The notes beneath the pieces were generated by a model. The model was given only the letters and a program-made list of their open reading frames with translations. It was not told where the DNA came from and searched no databases. From contig JADBKA010000118.1 in NCBI GenBank assembly GCA_014896635.1, positions 1-13,576 on the forward strand: a DNA stretch of 13,576 nucleotides, in the 5' to 3' direction. Below are positions 6,820-13,538 of the stretch, in pieces. The position numbers were made by a program, and so were the translations under genes. Origin of the DNA: Ktedonobacteraceae bacterium (GTDB lineage: Bacteria > Chloroflexota > Ktedonobacteria > Ktedonobacterales > Ktedonobacteraceae). Every line of letters starts with the position of its first letter. The stretch's first letter is position 1.

Positions 6820-7923
6820 ATGAATCGGTACAAAGATTTGTCGCTGCCGCATGGGACGCTGGCGCTGCCGGCGTTTCTACCGGATGCCACGCTGGGAGTG
6901 GTACGCGCGGTAGATGCAAAGGATCTGGAACAATGCCAGGTGCAGGCGCTGGTGATGAACACGTTCCACCTGATGCAGCGCCCTGGCACATCAACCATCC
7001 AGGCACTGGGTGGACTGCACAGTATGAGCGCCTGGCAGCGGCCCATCGTGACCGATTCAGGCGGCTTTCAGGCGTATTCACTAATCCAGCAGAGCGCAAA
7101 GTTCGGCTCTCTGGATGACGATGGCATTACCTTCAAGCCTGAAAGCGCCGAGCGCAAATTTCACCTGACACCCGAAAAAGCTGTACAGCTACAGTTTGCC
7201 TATGATAGCGATGTGATCATGTGCCTGGATTACTGCACCCACGTGGATGCACCATATGCTGTGCAGGAATCGTCAGTACAGCATACAATAGCCTGGGCAG
7301 TACGCTGTAAGAGAGAATACGAGCGGCTGCTGGAACAGAAACATCTGCCGGCAGAGAAACGTCCCCTGCTGTTCGCGGTGGTTCAGGGTGGCGGCATACC
7401 AGAACTGCGCCGCCGCTGTGCGGAAGCACTGCTGGAGATCGGCTTTGATGGCTTTGGCTACGGCGGCTGGCCGCTGGATAGCAAAGGGAATCTGCTGACT
7501 GAGATCATTGCATATACGCGCGAGCTGATCCCGGCTCACCTGCCGATGCACGCACTTGGCATCGGCCATCCCGACAATGTGGCAGAATGCGCACGTCTGG
7601 GCTACGGCCTCTTCGATAGCGCGATGCCCACCCGCGATGCACGCCATGCGCGGCTGTATGTTTTTACAGAGGATGCGGCATCACCGGAGAGAGCAAACCA
7701 CTGGTTCACCTATCTCTATGTGAATGACGATAAATACATCAAGAAGAATGGGCCTGTATCGAGCGTCTGTGATTGCCTCTGCTGCCAGAACTATTCGATT
7801 GGCTATCTGCATCACCTCTTCAAAATCAATGATAGCCTTTTTCTACGCCTGGCGACAATTCATAATCTCCGCTTTATGACAATGCTGATGCAGCGATTGA
7901 GAGCGCACCATGCCAGAATTTGA
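6820..7923 (+). CDS. Divergent tRNA-guanine transglycosylase (TGT) family protein
   Basis: TGT enzymes exchange guanine in RNA for a 7-deazaguanine base. From the ATG at 6820 the protein has 367 residues. It keeps the acid/base aspartate (Asp79 in VTDSGGFQ), the pocket Asp137 (MCLDYCT), VVQGGG (187-192), the nucleophile Asp266 (LFDSAMPTR), and the zinc ligands Cys317, Cys319, Cys322 and His348. The base-recognition loop, normally near GGLAVGE or GGLSVGE, is GGWPLD here, so substrate choice may differ from preQ1. A TTG start at 6811 is an alternative, but the ATG has better ribosome-site spacing. It overlaps the downstream rRNA methyltransferase by 14 bases, so the two are very likely co-translated. 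It could still be an ordinary Tgt; no other queuosine genes are in view. Confidence 0.85.
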   Translation: MNRYKDLSLPHGTLALPAFLPDATLGVVRAVDAKDLEQCQVQALVMNTFHLMQRPGTSTIQALGGLHSMSAWQRPIVTDSGGFQAYSLIQQSAKFGSLDDDGITFKPESAERKFHLTPEKAVQLQFAYDSDVIMCLDYCTHVDAPYAVQESSVQHTIAWAVRCKREYERLLEQKHLPAEKRPLLFAVVQGGGIPELRRRCAEALLEIGFDGFGYGGWPLDSKGNLLTEIIAYTRELIPAHLPMHALGIGHPDNVAECARLGYGLFDSAMPTRDARHARLYVFTEDAASPERANHWFTYLYVNDDKYIKKNGPVSSVCDCLCCQNYSIGYLHHLFKINDSLFLRLATIHNLRFMTMLMQRLRAHHARI

Positions 7924-8722
7924 TGAAGTGGCGCTAAATCAGCTCATTGCGGATGTGTTAAGCAGCGCGAAGTACCGCGACGTCAGTCCTGCATTTGTAC
8001 GACACATCGGCATGCAAGAACTGGGCAGGCGGCGCAACTTGAAAGAGGCGGTGAAGGAGACGAAGAACAGGCTACACCAGGTGAGCGGCGCCTATCTGGG
8101 CCGAGAGCACTATGCCCGCTGGCTGGCAGAAATCAGACAGGCGGTGCGCTCCGGCGATGAGCACGAACTACGAGCGGCATGCCGACTCGTGATGAGTCAT
8201 CACGCCTCGACGCAGGAACGACTGCCTCTGCTCGATACGTTCTACCGCAGCGTGCTGGCCGACTATGCTCCCATTCATAGCGTGCTTGATGTGGCCTGTG
8301 GACTGCACCCGCTGGCAATCCCCTGGATGCCACTGGCACAGGATGCGCGTTATTATGCCTATGATATCCACCAGGACATGCTGAACTTTTTGCAAGAGTG
8401 TATGCATATCATGGGTGTACAGGGAGAGGTGCAATGCTGCGATGTGACGCAGACATGCCCGCAGCAGGAAGCAGAAGTCGCACTGGTGTTGAAGACGCTG
8501 CCCTGCCTTGAGCAGGTGGATAAGCTGGCGGGAGAGCGTCTTTTGCGCGAACTACGGGCGCGGCGACTGGTTGTCTCGTTTCCGGTGCGCAGTCTGGGCG
8601 GTAGAAAGAAAGGGATGGCGGAACATTATGAAAAGCACTTTTACGAGATGCTCGGAGAAGAGGTCGGGACGGTGAAGAAGTTTCTGTTCGAGACGGAACT
8701 GGTATTTGTGGTAGAACGATGA
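7910..8722 (+). CDS. 16S rRNA (guanine-1405-N7)-methyltransferase, Rmt/FmrO family
   Basis: Enzymes of this family use S-adenosylmethionine to methylate N7 of G1405 in 16S rRNA and block binding of 4,6-disubstituted aminoglycosides. The 270-residue protein matches the family throughout. It has a helical N-terminus with SSAKYRDVSP (18-27), HHASTQERL (97-105), the SAM-binding strand-loop VLDVACGLHPLAIP (125-138), DIHQ (152-155), LVLKTLPCLEQ (192-202), and the signature VSFPVRSLGGRKKGM (222-236) followed by HYEKHF. The family lacks close look-alikes, and NpmA/KamB enzymes (A1408) have different motifs. Its ATG lies inside the 3' end of the TGT-like gene. No aminoglycoside biosynthesis genes are visible, so self-protection by a producer is not supported here. 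Confidence 0.9.
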   Translation: MPEFDEVALNQLIADVLSSAKYRDVSPAFVRHIGMQELGRRRNLKEAVKETKNRLHQVSGAYLGREHYARWLAEIRQAVRSGDEHELRAACRLVMSHHASTQERLPLLDTFYRSVLADYAPIHSVLDVACGLHPLAIPWMPLAQDARYYAYDIHQDMLNFLQECMHIMGVQGEVQCCDVTQTCPQQEAEVALVLKTLPCLEQVDKLAGERLLRELRARRLVVSFPVRSLGGRKKGMAEHYEKHFYEMLGEEVGTVKKFLFETELVFVVER

Positions 8723-8736
8723 GTCGGCGAAAATCT

Positions 8737-9069
8737 CTATCGCTGACGCCTGTTTTTGCGTTCTTCGTTCAACTTCATTCCCCGGTAGACGGTATCAACG
8801 GAAAACTGAAGATCGAGACTCTCCAATTTTACTGTATCTCCCGCCCTGAACGTATGCAATTTCCAGCCATCTTCTTCACGGCGATACACTTCGATCAGGA
8901 TGCTCTGAGAGTCAACCATGACATATTCCTGTACTGAGGGGCATTCGCGGTAATAGAGAAATTTTCTCCCCCTGTCGGTGGCTTCGGTACTTGGAGAGAG
9001 CACTTCCATGATCACGCGCGGGTAGCGAATCATGTCATCGAGCGCCTGGTCGCTATAAACGCGGTGAGT
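8737..9069 (-). pseudogene. Truncated Uma2-family (PD-(D/E)XK) nuclease remnant
   Basis: The translation carries the C-terminal half of the Uma2 (DUF820) family: YPRVIMEVLSPSTEATDRG, then KFLYYRE, then VQEYVMVDSQS. The Glu of MEVLSPST and the following Lys are family active-site residues. Family-like sequence continues upstream of the ATG at 9033 for 12 more codons (VYSDQALDD), then meets an in-frame TAA at 9070-9072. The N-terminal 70-90 residues, including the expected PD motif, are absent. It is therefore a broken copy, unlikely to be an active nuclease. The remnant ends 15 bases after the Rmt gene, tail to tail. Confidence 0.75.
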
Positions 9070-9082
9070 TTACAGGATTGAT

Positions 9083-9104
9083 CATACCACTCTTTGATGG
9101 TATG
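9083..9104 (-). terminator. Hairpin after the FAD oxidoreductase gene
   Basis: CATACCA (9083-9089) pairs with TGGTATG (9098-9104) around an eight-base loop, 12 bases beyond the oxidoreductase stop. It has only a weak U-tail in the gene's direction, so it is at best a modest terminator. On the plus strand it is followed by the pyrimidine-rich TTCTCTTCTT, so it could equally stop transcription coming from the Rmt side. Confidence 0.4.
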
Positions 9105-9116
9105 TTCTCTTCTTAA

Positions 9117-10412
9117 TCAAATTGAAAGAAGAGAGAGTAGAGAGTGATGATCCGTACCGCTGATCGTTTCTCTATCCAGCCTGAACGGTAGCAGTCTCGC
9201 AGGCGTTCGGTCGCTCTGTACGGCCTCGGCCAGCATCTGACTGATCAGCATGCTGAACGGCATGCCGTGTCCAGAGAGACCACCGACAAACCAGGCATTG
9301 GCAAGACCCGGCACGCGGTCAACGATGGGAATGCGATCAGGCGTAAAAGCCATCAAACCCGCCCAGCGCTGCACGACCTGTAGTCCGCCGAGCTGCGGGA
9401 AGAGGCGCGGAAAAATCTGCTCCAGAGCTGCCTGCACCTCTGCCGTCGGTACAGGTTCCCGCACGCCTACATCACGTCCGGGCGCGTGTGCTCTGCATCC
9501 TCCCAGGACAATCGAGCCGTCTGGCGTCTGCTGCCAGTATTCGCCAGTCTCAGTGAGCGAGGCGAAGACCGCCGTCGTAAATACCGGCTTCAGCGGCGCA
9601 TAGGCCAGCGCCTGTCCGCGTACTGGCACGATCTTGCCCTTGATCCCGGTGATCAGCTCGTCTGTCCATGCATTGACGGCAAGCACAACAGAGCCGGTGC
9701 TGATCCTGCCTACATTCGTTTCTACCAGCACACTATTGCTGTCCTGGACGAGGCGCAGCGCCTGCGCGCGGTACACCTGCGCACCGCGTCTCTGAGCCGC
9801 CTGAACCAGGCCCTGGACCAGCTTTGCCGAATGCACCAGTGCCTGCCCCGGCAGAAATTTCCCCCCTGTAATCTCTGGAGCGAGAGGTGTACGAATCAGC
9901 TCCTGCACCTCGTCTCGCGCTAACAACTGCGCGGAAAAACCATCCGCCTGTAACGCTTCGACATCGCTGCGCAGGTGAGAGAACTGCTCTTCGCCCGGCG
10001 CCAGGCCCAGACTGCCCGGCTCGCGGTATTGACAATCGATCTCCTCTTCGGCCAGCACGCCACGCAGCAGCGCCTGATTCTCATAAGATATCGCCATCAC
10101 GGCCTGCGCCGTCTTCTGTCCCAGACGTCTGATAGCCGCCGGATAGTCCTCGGCCATGCCCGCCACGACAAAGCCGCCATTGCGTCCACTCGCGCCATGC
10201 GCCACCGCCACGCGATCCAGCAGGACCACACGCCTGCCTGAGCGCGCCAGCCAGTAGGCAACCGCTGCGCCAAAGACTCCGCAACCCACGACGAGCGCGT
10301 CAACCGTGCGCGGCAACTCGCCGGAGATGGGAAACGGGACAGCCGTGCGCTGCCAGTAGGAAGCAGGCTCGTTCGCTGAGTGAGATGGTTCGATCTCGTG
10401 ATTGGCAGACAT
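9117..10412 (-). CDS. FAD-dependent oxidoreductase (DAO family), possibly OrdL/PuuB-like amine oxidase
   Basis: This family oxidises an amine or amino acid with FAD and releases H2O2. The 431-residue protein has the dinucleotide fold VVGCGVFGAAVAYWLA (41-56, GxGxxG), with Asp66 ending the second strand (VVLLDR). Next comes the flavin-contact motif GASGRNGG (73-80). Near the C-terminus are DRIPIVDRVPGLANAWFVGG and GLSGHGMP. An N-terminal SYWQ and overall layout resemble gamma-glutamylputrescine oxidase-type proteins, but substrate cannot be fixed from sequence. The ATG at 10412 has AAAGGA about 12 bases upstream. It looks like a single-gene unit and neighbours do not indicate a pathway. Confidence 0.85.
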   Translation of the reverse strand: MSANHEIEPSHSANEPASYWQRTAVPFPISGELPRTVDALVVGCGVFGAAVAYWLARSGRRVVLLDRVAVAHGASGRNGGFVVAGMAEDYPAAIRRLGQKTAQAVMAISYENQALLRGVLAEEEIDCQYREPGSLGLAPGEEQFSHLRSDVEALQADGFSAQLLARDEVQELIRTPLAPEITGGKFLPGQALVHSAKLVQGLVQAAQRRGAQVYRAQALRLVQDSNSVLVETNVGRISTGSVVLAVNAWTDELITGIKGKIVPVRGQALAYAPLKPVFTTAVFASLTETGEYWQQTPDGSIVLGGCRAHAPGRDVGVREPVPTAEVQAALEQIFPRLFPQLGGLQVVQRWAGLMAFTPDRIPIVDRVPGLANAWFVGGLSGHGMPFSMLISQMLAEAVQSDRTPARLLPFRLDRETISGTDHHSLLSLLSI

Positions 10413-10455
10413 GGTACGGCAGAGTCCTTTCTCATTCCGACGTTAATTTCAACAT

Positions 10456-10474
10456 AGGCAAGAGCTTCTTGCCT
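10456..10474 (-). terminator. Hairpin between the methyltransferase and oxidoreductase genes
   Basis: AGGCAAGA (10456-10463) pairs with TCTTGCCT (10467-10474) around a three-base loop. It lies 11 bases after the methyltransferase stop in its direction of transcription. The following ATGTTGAAATT has few T, so termination may be partial. Confidence 0.45.
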
Positions 10475-10485
10475 GGGATTGCATG

Positions 10486-11415
10486 CTAAAACTGGTCAGG
10501 CAGAACCAGTCCTGTGCGCGTCTGATGGCTGGCAACAGGTGGTCTCCAGAAATCTAGCAGATACTCGAAGGTCGTCCCCATCGTGATATAGTTACTCGGC
10601 CAGCCAAAAATGCCGACATTATTCACAATGTTGGTGCGATCCCAGATAATCGTATTGCGCAGTTCATAGCCGACGGAGCGTAGAGCTTCGATCACTGCGA
10701 CATGAATCGTGATGCGCTTATTCTCCCACCACATATCAGGAACATTGACGACGCAGTGTCCTTTTTTTCTCAGCAATGGCAGCAAGCCGGCGAAGATCGC
10801 GGCCATCGCCTCTGCGTAATCGTCCAGTTCGAGCGTTCCCAGATCCTCTGCGCGCTGGCTGTACTGCTCCACTTTTTTGTACTGCCCATTTTTGCGCGCG
10901 TCCCCGCGCCGGCTCTTGTTGAGGCGCGCTCTATTGAGTAGATTGGCATAAGGCGGCGAGGTCACGATGCAGGTGATGCTCTCTTCCTCAAGATAGCTGG
11001 CAATGTTTCTGGCATCGTCGAATACAGGAATCTGCTGTGTCTCCTCAAAGGGATCGGCCTGCTGCAAGCGTTCGCGTGTGAGCGCAACATAATCGGGGTG
11101 AATGTCGAAGCCAACGGCATTCCTGCCACAATCGCGCGCTGCCACGAGCGTCGTGCCGCTACCCATGAAAGGATCGACGACCAGCTCTCCGCGATGTGAA
11201 AATAGCTCGATGCACCTGCGAGCCAGGGCGATGGGATAGGTGGCGGGATGTTTCTGCTTATCGCGGATATCGCGTCCCTCATAGGCAAACTGCCAGACGC
11301 CGAGCTGGCACCTGATCCAGGTCTTCGCATCGAGGCAGTTGATATGGGAAGCCTCACATGTGCAGGTGCGCTTCGTCCCAATGGTGAGTTTTTGTGACCG
11401 TTCCTCTGTTGCCAT
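10486..11415 (-). CDS. DNA methyltransferase with TSPPY motif (N4-cytosine/N6-adenine type)
   Basis: This is a SAM-dependent exocyclic-amino DNA methyltransferase. In the 309-residue protein, motif X (KHPATYP, 55-61) and motif I (DPFMGSGTT, 81-89, SAM binding) come before catalytic motif IV (TSPPY, 152-156). The C-terminal segment with WDRTNIVNN and TTFEYLLDFWRP probably contributes to target recognition. TSPPY favours N4-cytosine methylation, but this is not certain. The N-terminus is rich in cysteines (18, 20, 27 and 36), which could bind a metal. The ATG at 11415 has AAGGA a few bases upstream and a TATAAT 18 bases before it. Together with the nuclease remnant and second methyltransferase it forms a restriction-modification locus. 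Confidence 0.85.
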   Translation of the reverse strand: MATEERSQKLTIGTKRTCTCEASHINCLDAKTWIRCQLGVWQFAYEGRDIRDKQKHPATYPIALARRCIELFSHRGELVVDPFMGSGTTLVAARDCGRNAVGFDIHPDYVALTRERLQQADPFEETQQIPVFDDARNIASYLEEESITCIVTSPPYANLLNRARLNKSRRGDARKNGQYKKVEQYSQRAEDLGTLELDDYAEAMAAIFAGLLPLLRKKGHCVVNVPDMWWENKRITIHVAVIEALRSVGYELRNTIIWDRTNIVNNVGIFGWPSNYITMGTTFEYLLDFWRPPVASHQTRTGLVLPDQF

Positions 11416-11432
11416 TTTCCTTATCCACCCCT

Positions 11433-11438
11433 ATTATA
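11433..11438 (-). promoter_or_regulatory. Promoter -10 of the first DNA methyltransferase
   Basis: The minus strand reads TATAAT, 17 bases before the ATG at 11415. The leader would be only about ten bases long, still containing an AAGGA ribosome site. No good -35 is seen. Confidence 0.45.
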
Positions 11439-11516
11439 GAGCATCGTCAGGAGAAGGATAGCGGTTACAGCAGAGGTTGTCAACTCGTATCGCGGCTTTC
11501 CTGCACCCTCGTAGAG

Positions 11517-11522
11517 TATAAT
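11517..11522 (+). promoter_or_regulatory. Promoter -10 of the endonuclease remnant
   Basis: A perfect TATAAT on the plus strand, 69 bases before the GTG start of the nuclease remnant. No convincing -35 lies 17 bases upstream. Together with the -10 at 11433 it makes this a divergent promoter region between methyltransferase and nuclease, typical of restriction-modification loci. Confidence 0.4.
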
Positions 11523-11591
11523 AAAGCCAGTAATTGCCCGTGCTTTAGATGAGGGCTTTATGAGCAGGCAGAAAAAAAGGAAGCGACCCCG

Positions 11592-12032
11592 GTGGAGAAA
11601 ATAGTAGCTAATCCTGGCAGTACATTGGGCGAGGCTATCGGCACGCTCATTGAACTGGAAGTAAATCGTCTGCTGCGTCCTCTTGCAGAGGAGAATGGCT
11701 GCGTTTATGTGACCGCTGGTCCGGCAAACGTACGAACCGGCAAACCAACAAAACCGCTATTGAAAGACTCATCAGGCAATGAATATCAGATTGACGCCGT
11801 GATTGCTAACGTACGGATGCAACCTCTTGTCCTGATAGAGTCGAAGTATATCCGTTATCAGAAGCACAACAGGGATAAAGGAAGCTGGGTATGCACCGCT
11901 CATTATAGTTTGGGGAAAGTTAGCCCTTCTCCAGGAGAAGAATACTCTCTTTCAGGGCGACTTTATGCCGCTGCGGATTATCTCTCCATTTCCCGCCCCG
12001 CGTTCGTAAATCTTCTATACTATAGCGCGTAA
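11592..12032 (+). pseudogene. Restriction endonuclease remnant (PD-(D/E)XK), 3' half lost
   Basis: The open frame has 146 codons, but only about the first 106 look like a nuclease. An N-terminal helical part (STLGEAIGTLIELEVNRLL) leads to a PD-(D/E)XK-type core: Asp68 in YQIDAVI, then Glu83 and Lys85 in VLIESKYIRY, followed by KHNRDKGSWVCTAH. From about position 11908 the frame is merely the antisense of the 3' end of the second methyltransferase, whose stop is at 11920. The gene has therefore been cut and joined to that 3' end, and the usual C-terminal half is missing. GTG was chosen as start because AAGGAAG lies eight bases upstream. The specific enzyme and recognition site are unknown. Confidence 0.65.
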
Positions 12033-13290
12033 AACCAACAGCTTTTCCAATCTCGCCGAGATAGATGTCGGTCGGAATATGCACCCCATACGGAGCCGAG
12101 TCACCTAGAATCAGGAGAAAGACTCCACCTGGCTTGAGTACCCTGTACGTTTCTTGCAAGACCTGTAGCATGTCCTGAAAATAGCCGGCTACCATGATAT
12201 CGTAGCTCTTCTTCCCACCCTTCTGGAGACGACGCTGTGTTAATTCTTCGACCTTTGGCCTGAGTTCAACCGCCACATCCGGCACTCTTCGGCAAAAATC
12301 ATCCTTGACCAGTGCTCCCTCTTGATAACCAGAGCGCACAATCTGGGTGGTTGCAGACATGATCAGCTGTGAGCGAACTTTCTGTGTAATATCATGCCAG
12401 CTGCTGGCCTCGCCCCAGAAATACATTTCTAGCCTGGTTCTATCTGAGTAGTCATAATTATTCAAATAAGGGGGAGAGGTGAAAACGAGATCAACGGCGC
12501 CGTTCTCTATAGCATCCTGCCGGCGCCGGGAATCCCCTAAAATAAACGTAGCTTGCACTCTTCTTTGCACTGTACGCTGTACTTCCCGTAAATCACCATA
12601 CATCTGATAGAGCTGGTCTCGCAATTTTTCAATCACTTTCATACTACTTCCATTACCATTCTTTTTCGCCTTTTGAGGAGCGATATACGGCCAACCAGTA
12701 GCTACATCGGCTATTGAGCGCAGGAGATTGGTCAAACCGAGCTTTGCAAAGTTACGGAAAGGGCCAGCCGGTAATGCCTTGATGACCTCACGGCATACAT
12801 ACAGGCAAGCTAGTTTTTCACGACTATAACATTTATACACCAGTGCGGGAAAAATATCCTGGATAGGAAGCGTTGCCATATCCCGCTGTTGGATTGCGTT
12901 TTTGATACGCTCAAGCAGCTCATCAATTTGATGTAAAAGACCGGGGGAAGCAAAATCCCAGAAAAGTTTGGTTGCACCAACGAAATGCACAAAAGGATGT
13001 GCCTCTACGCCAAACGAGCGAATTCCGTGCTGTTGAGCGACAATATTTGTTGTGGCAGTCCCCGCAAAAGGATCATAGACGGTCATTCCTGGCCGAATAT
13101 TGTACACGCGAAATGCTTTTTCAACAGCTTTAAAAGAAAATCCGGCGGGATAAGTAAACCACCGATGAACAGGCGCGCGCAATGAGTCCTGAAACGTGCC
13201 GAGATTTTCACGATTCAGATCATGTTTCCTTGCAGATGCTGTGTTTTCCTCTTGAAAAATATTGAGCTGAGTTATATTCACTACATACAT
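11920..13290 (-). CDS. DNA methyltransferase with TSPPYLNN motif (probable N4-cytosine type)
   Basis: A second SAM-dependent DNA methyltransferase, of a different subfamily from the one at 10486. From the ATG at 13290 it has 456 residues. Motif I DPFAGTATT is at 73-81. A long helical insert follows, then catalytic TSPPYLNNYDYSDRTRLE (271-288), LKPGG (385-389) and LGDSAPYGVHIPTD (395-408). The C-terminus (KVALKESILLLEKG) looks complete. The start is uncertain: GTG at 13314 and GTG at 13281 are alternatives, and GGAG lies at the best spacing for GTG 13281. It is probably the modification partner of the nuclease remnant. With that nuclease broken it may persist as an orphan methylase. Confidence 0.82.
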   Translation of the reverse strand: MYVVNITQLNIFQEENTASARKHDLNRENLGTFQDSLRAPVHRWFTYPAGFSFKAVEKAFRVYNIRPGMTVYDPFAGTATTNIVAQQHGIRSFGVEAHPFVHFVGATKLFWDFASPGLLHQIDELLERIKNAIQQRDMATLPIQDIFPALVYKCYSREKLACLYVCREVIKALPAGPFRNFAKLGLTNLLRSIADVATGWPYIAPQKAKKNGNGSSMKVIEKLRDQLYQMYGDLREVQRTVQRRVQATFILGDSRRRQDAIENGAVDLVFTSPPYLNNYDYSDRTRLEMYFWGEASSWHDITQKVRSQLIMSATTQIVRSGYQEGALVKDDFCRRVPDVAVELRPKVEELTQRRLQKGGKKSYDIMVAGYFQDMLQVLQETYRVLKPGGVFLLILGDSAPYGVHIPTDIYLGEIGKAVGFTRYSIEDLRTRGGKWRDNPQRHKVALKESILLLEKG

Positions 13291-13440
13291 CTCCAGATTA
13301 GAAATACACTTCACGGTCAGTCAACAAAGCTATGATCCTACAGATATTCCTTTTCAAAAAACGGAAGAGAGTAGCGGATTCTCGTCAAATAACTTCTGAC
13401 ATTGTAAATCACATGCAGCGAAACCACAAGCGCATAGCCT

Positions 13441-13470
13441 GAAAATAGCAGAACCATGACTGCTATTTTC
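13441..13470. repeat. 11-bp perfect inverted repeat, possible operator
   Basis: GAAAATAGCAG (13441-13451) pairs with CTGCTATTTTC (13460-13470) around an eight-base spacer. It sits 18 bases upstream of the extended -10 at 13489, so a regulator bound here could control the outgoing promoter. It is not followed by a clear T-run on either strand. Confidence 0.5.
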
Positions 13471-13488
13471 TCCCTCCCTTCCCATTCA

Positions 13489-13497
13489 TGCTATAAT
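13489..13497 (+). promoter_or_regulatory. Extended -10 promoter reading out of the window
   Basis: TGCTATAAT is a perfect extended -10 on the plus strand, identical to that of the ATP synthase operon. No clear -35 is present. The gene it serves lies beyond the right edge. Confidence 0.45.
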
Positions 13498-13524
13498 AGA
13501 CAGGATTGGTAAACTGGCTATCCT

Positions 13525-13538
13525 ATAAATTCGACATT
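13525..13538. repeat. 14-base direct repeat, copy 2
   Basis: ATAAATTCGACATT, identical and in the same orientation to 6399-6412. Read on the minus strand both copies are followed closely by GATA (at +1 and +3), which fits a shared regulatory motif as well as a flanking repeat. Confidence 0.35.

Noticed and set aside
7910..8722. Self-resistance gene of an aminoglycoside biosynthesis cluster
   Set aside because: No aminosugar, glycosyltransferase or export genes occur within several kb on either side.
11560..11604. Short Lys/Arg-rich frame MSRQKKRKRPRWRK before the nuclease
   Set aside because: It has only 14 codons and overlaps the nuclease start in another frame; it is too short to support as a gene or controller protein.
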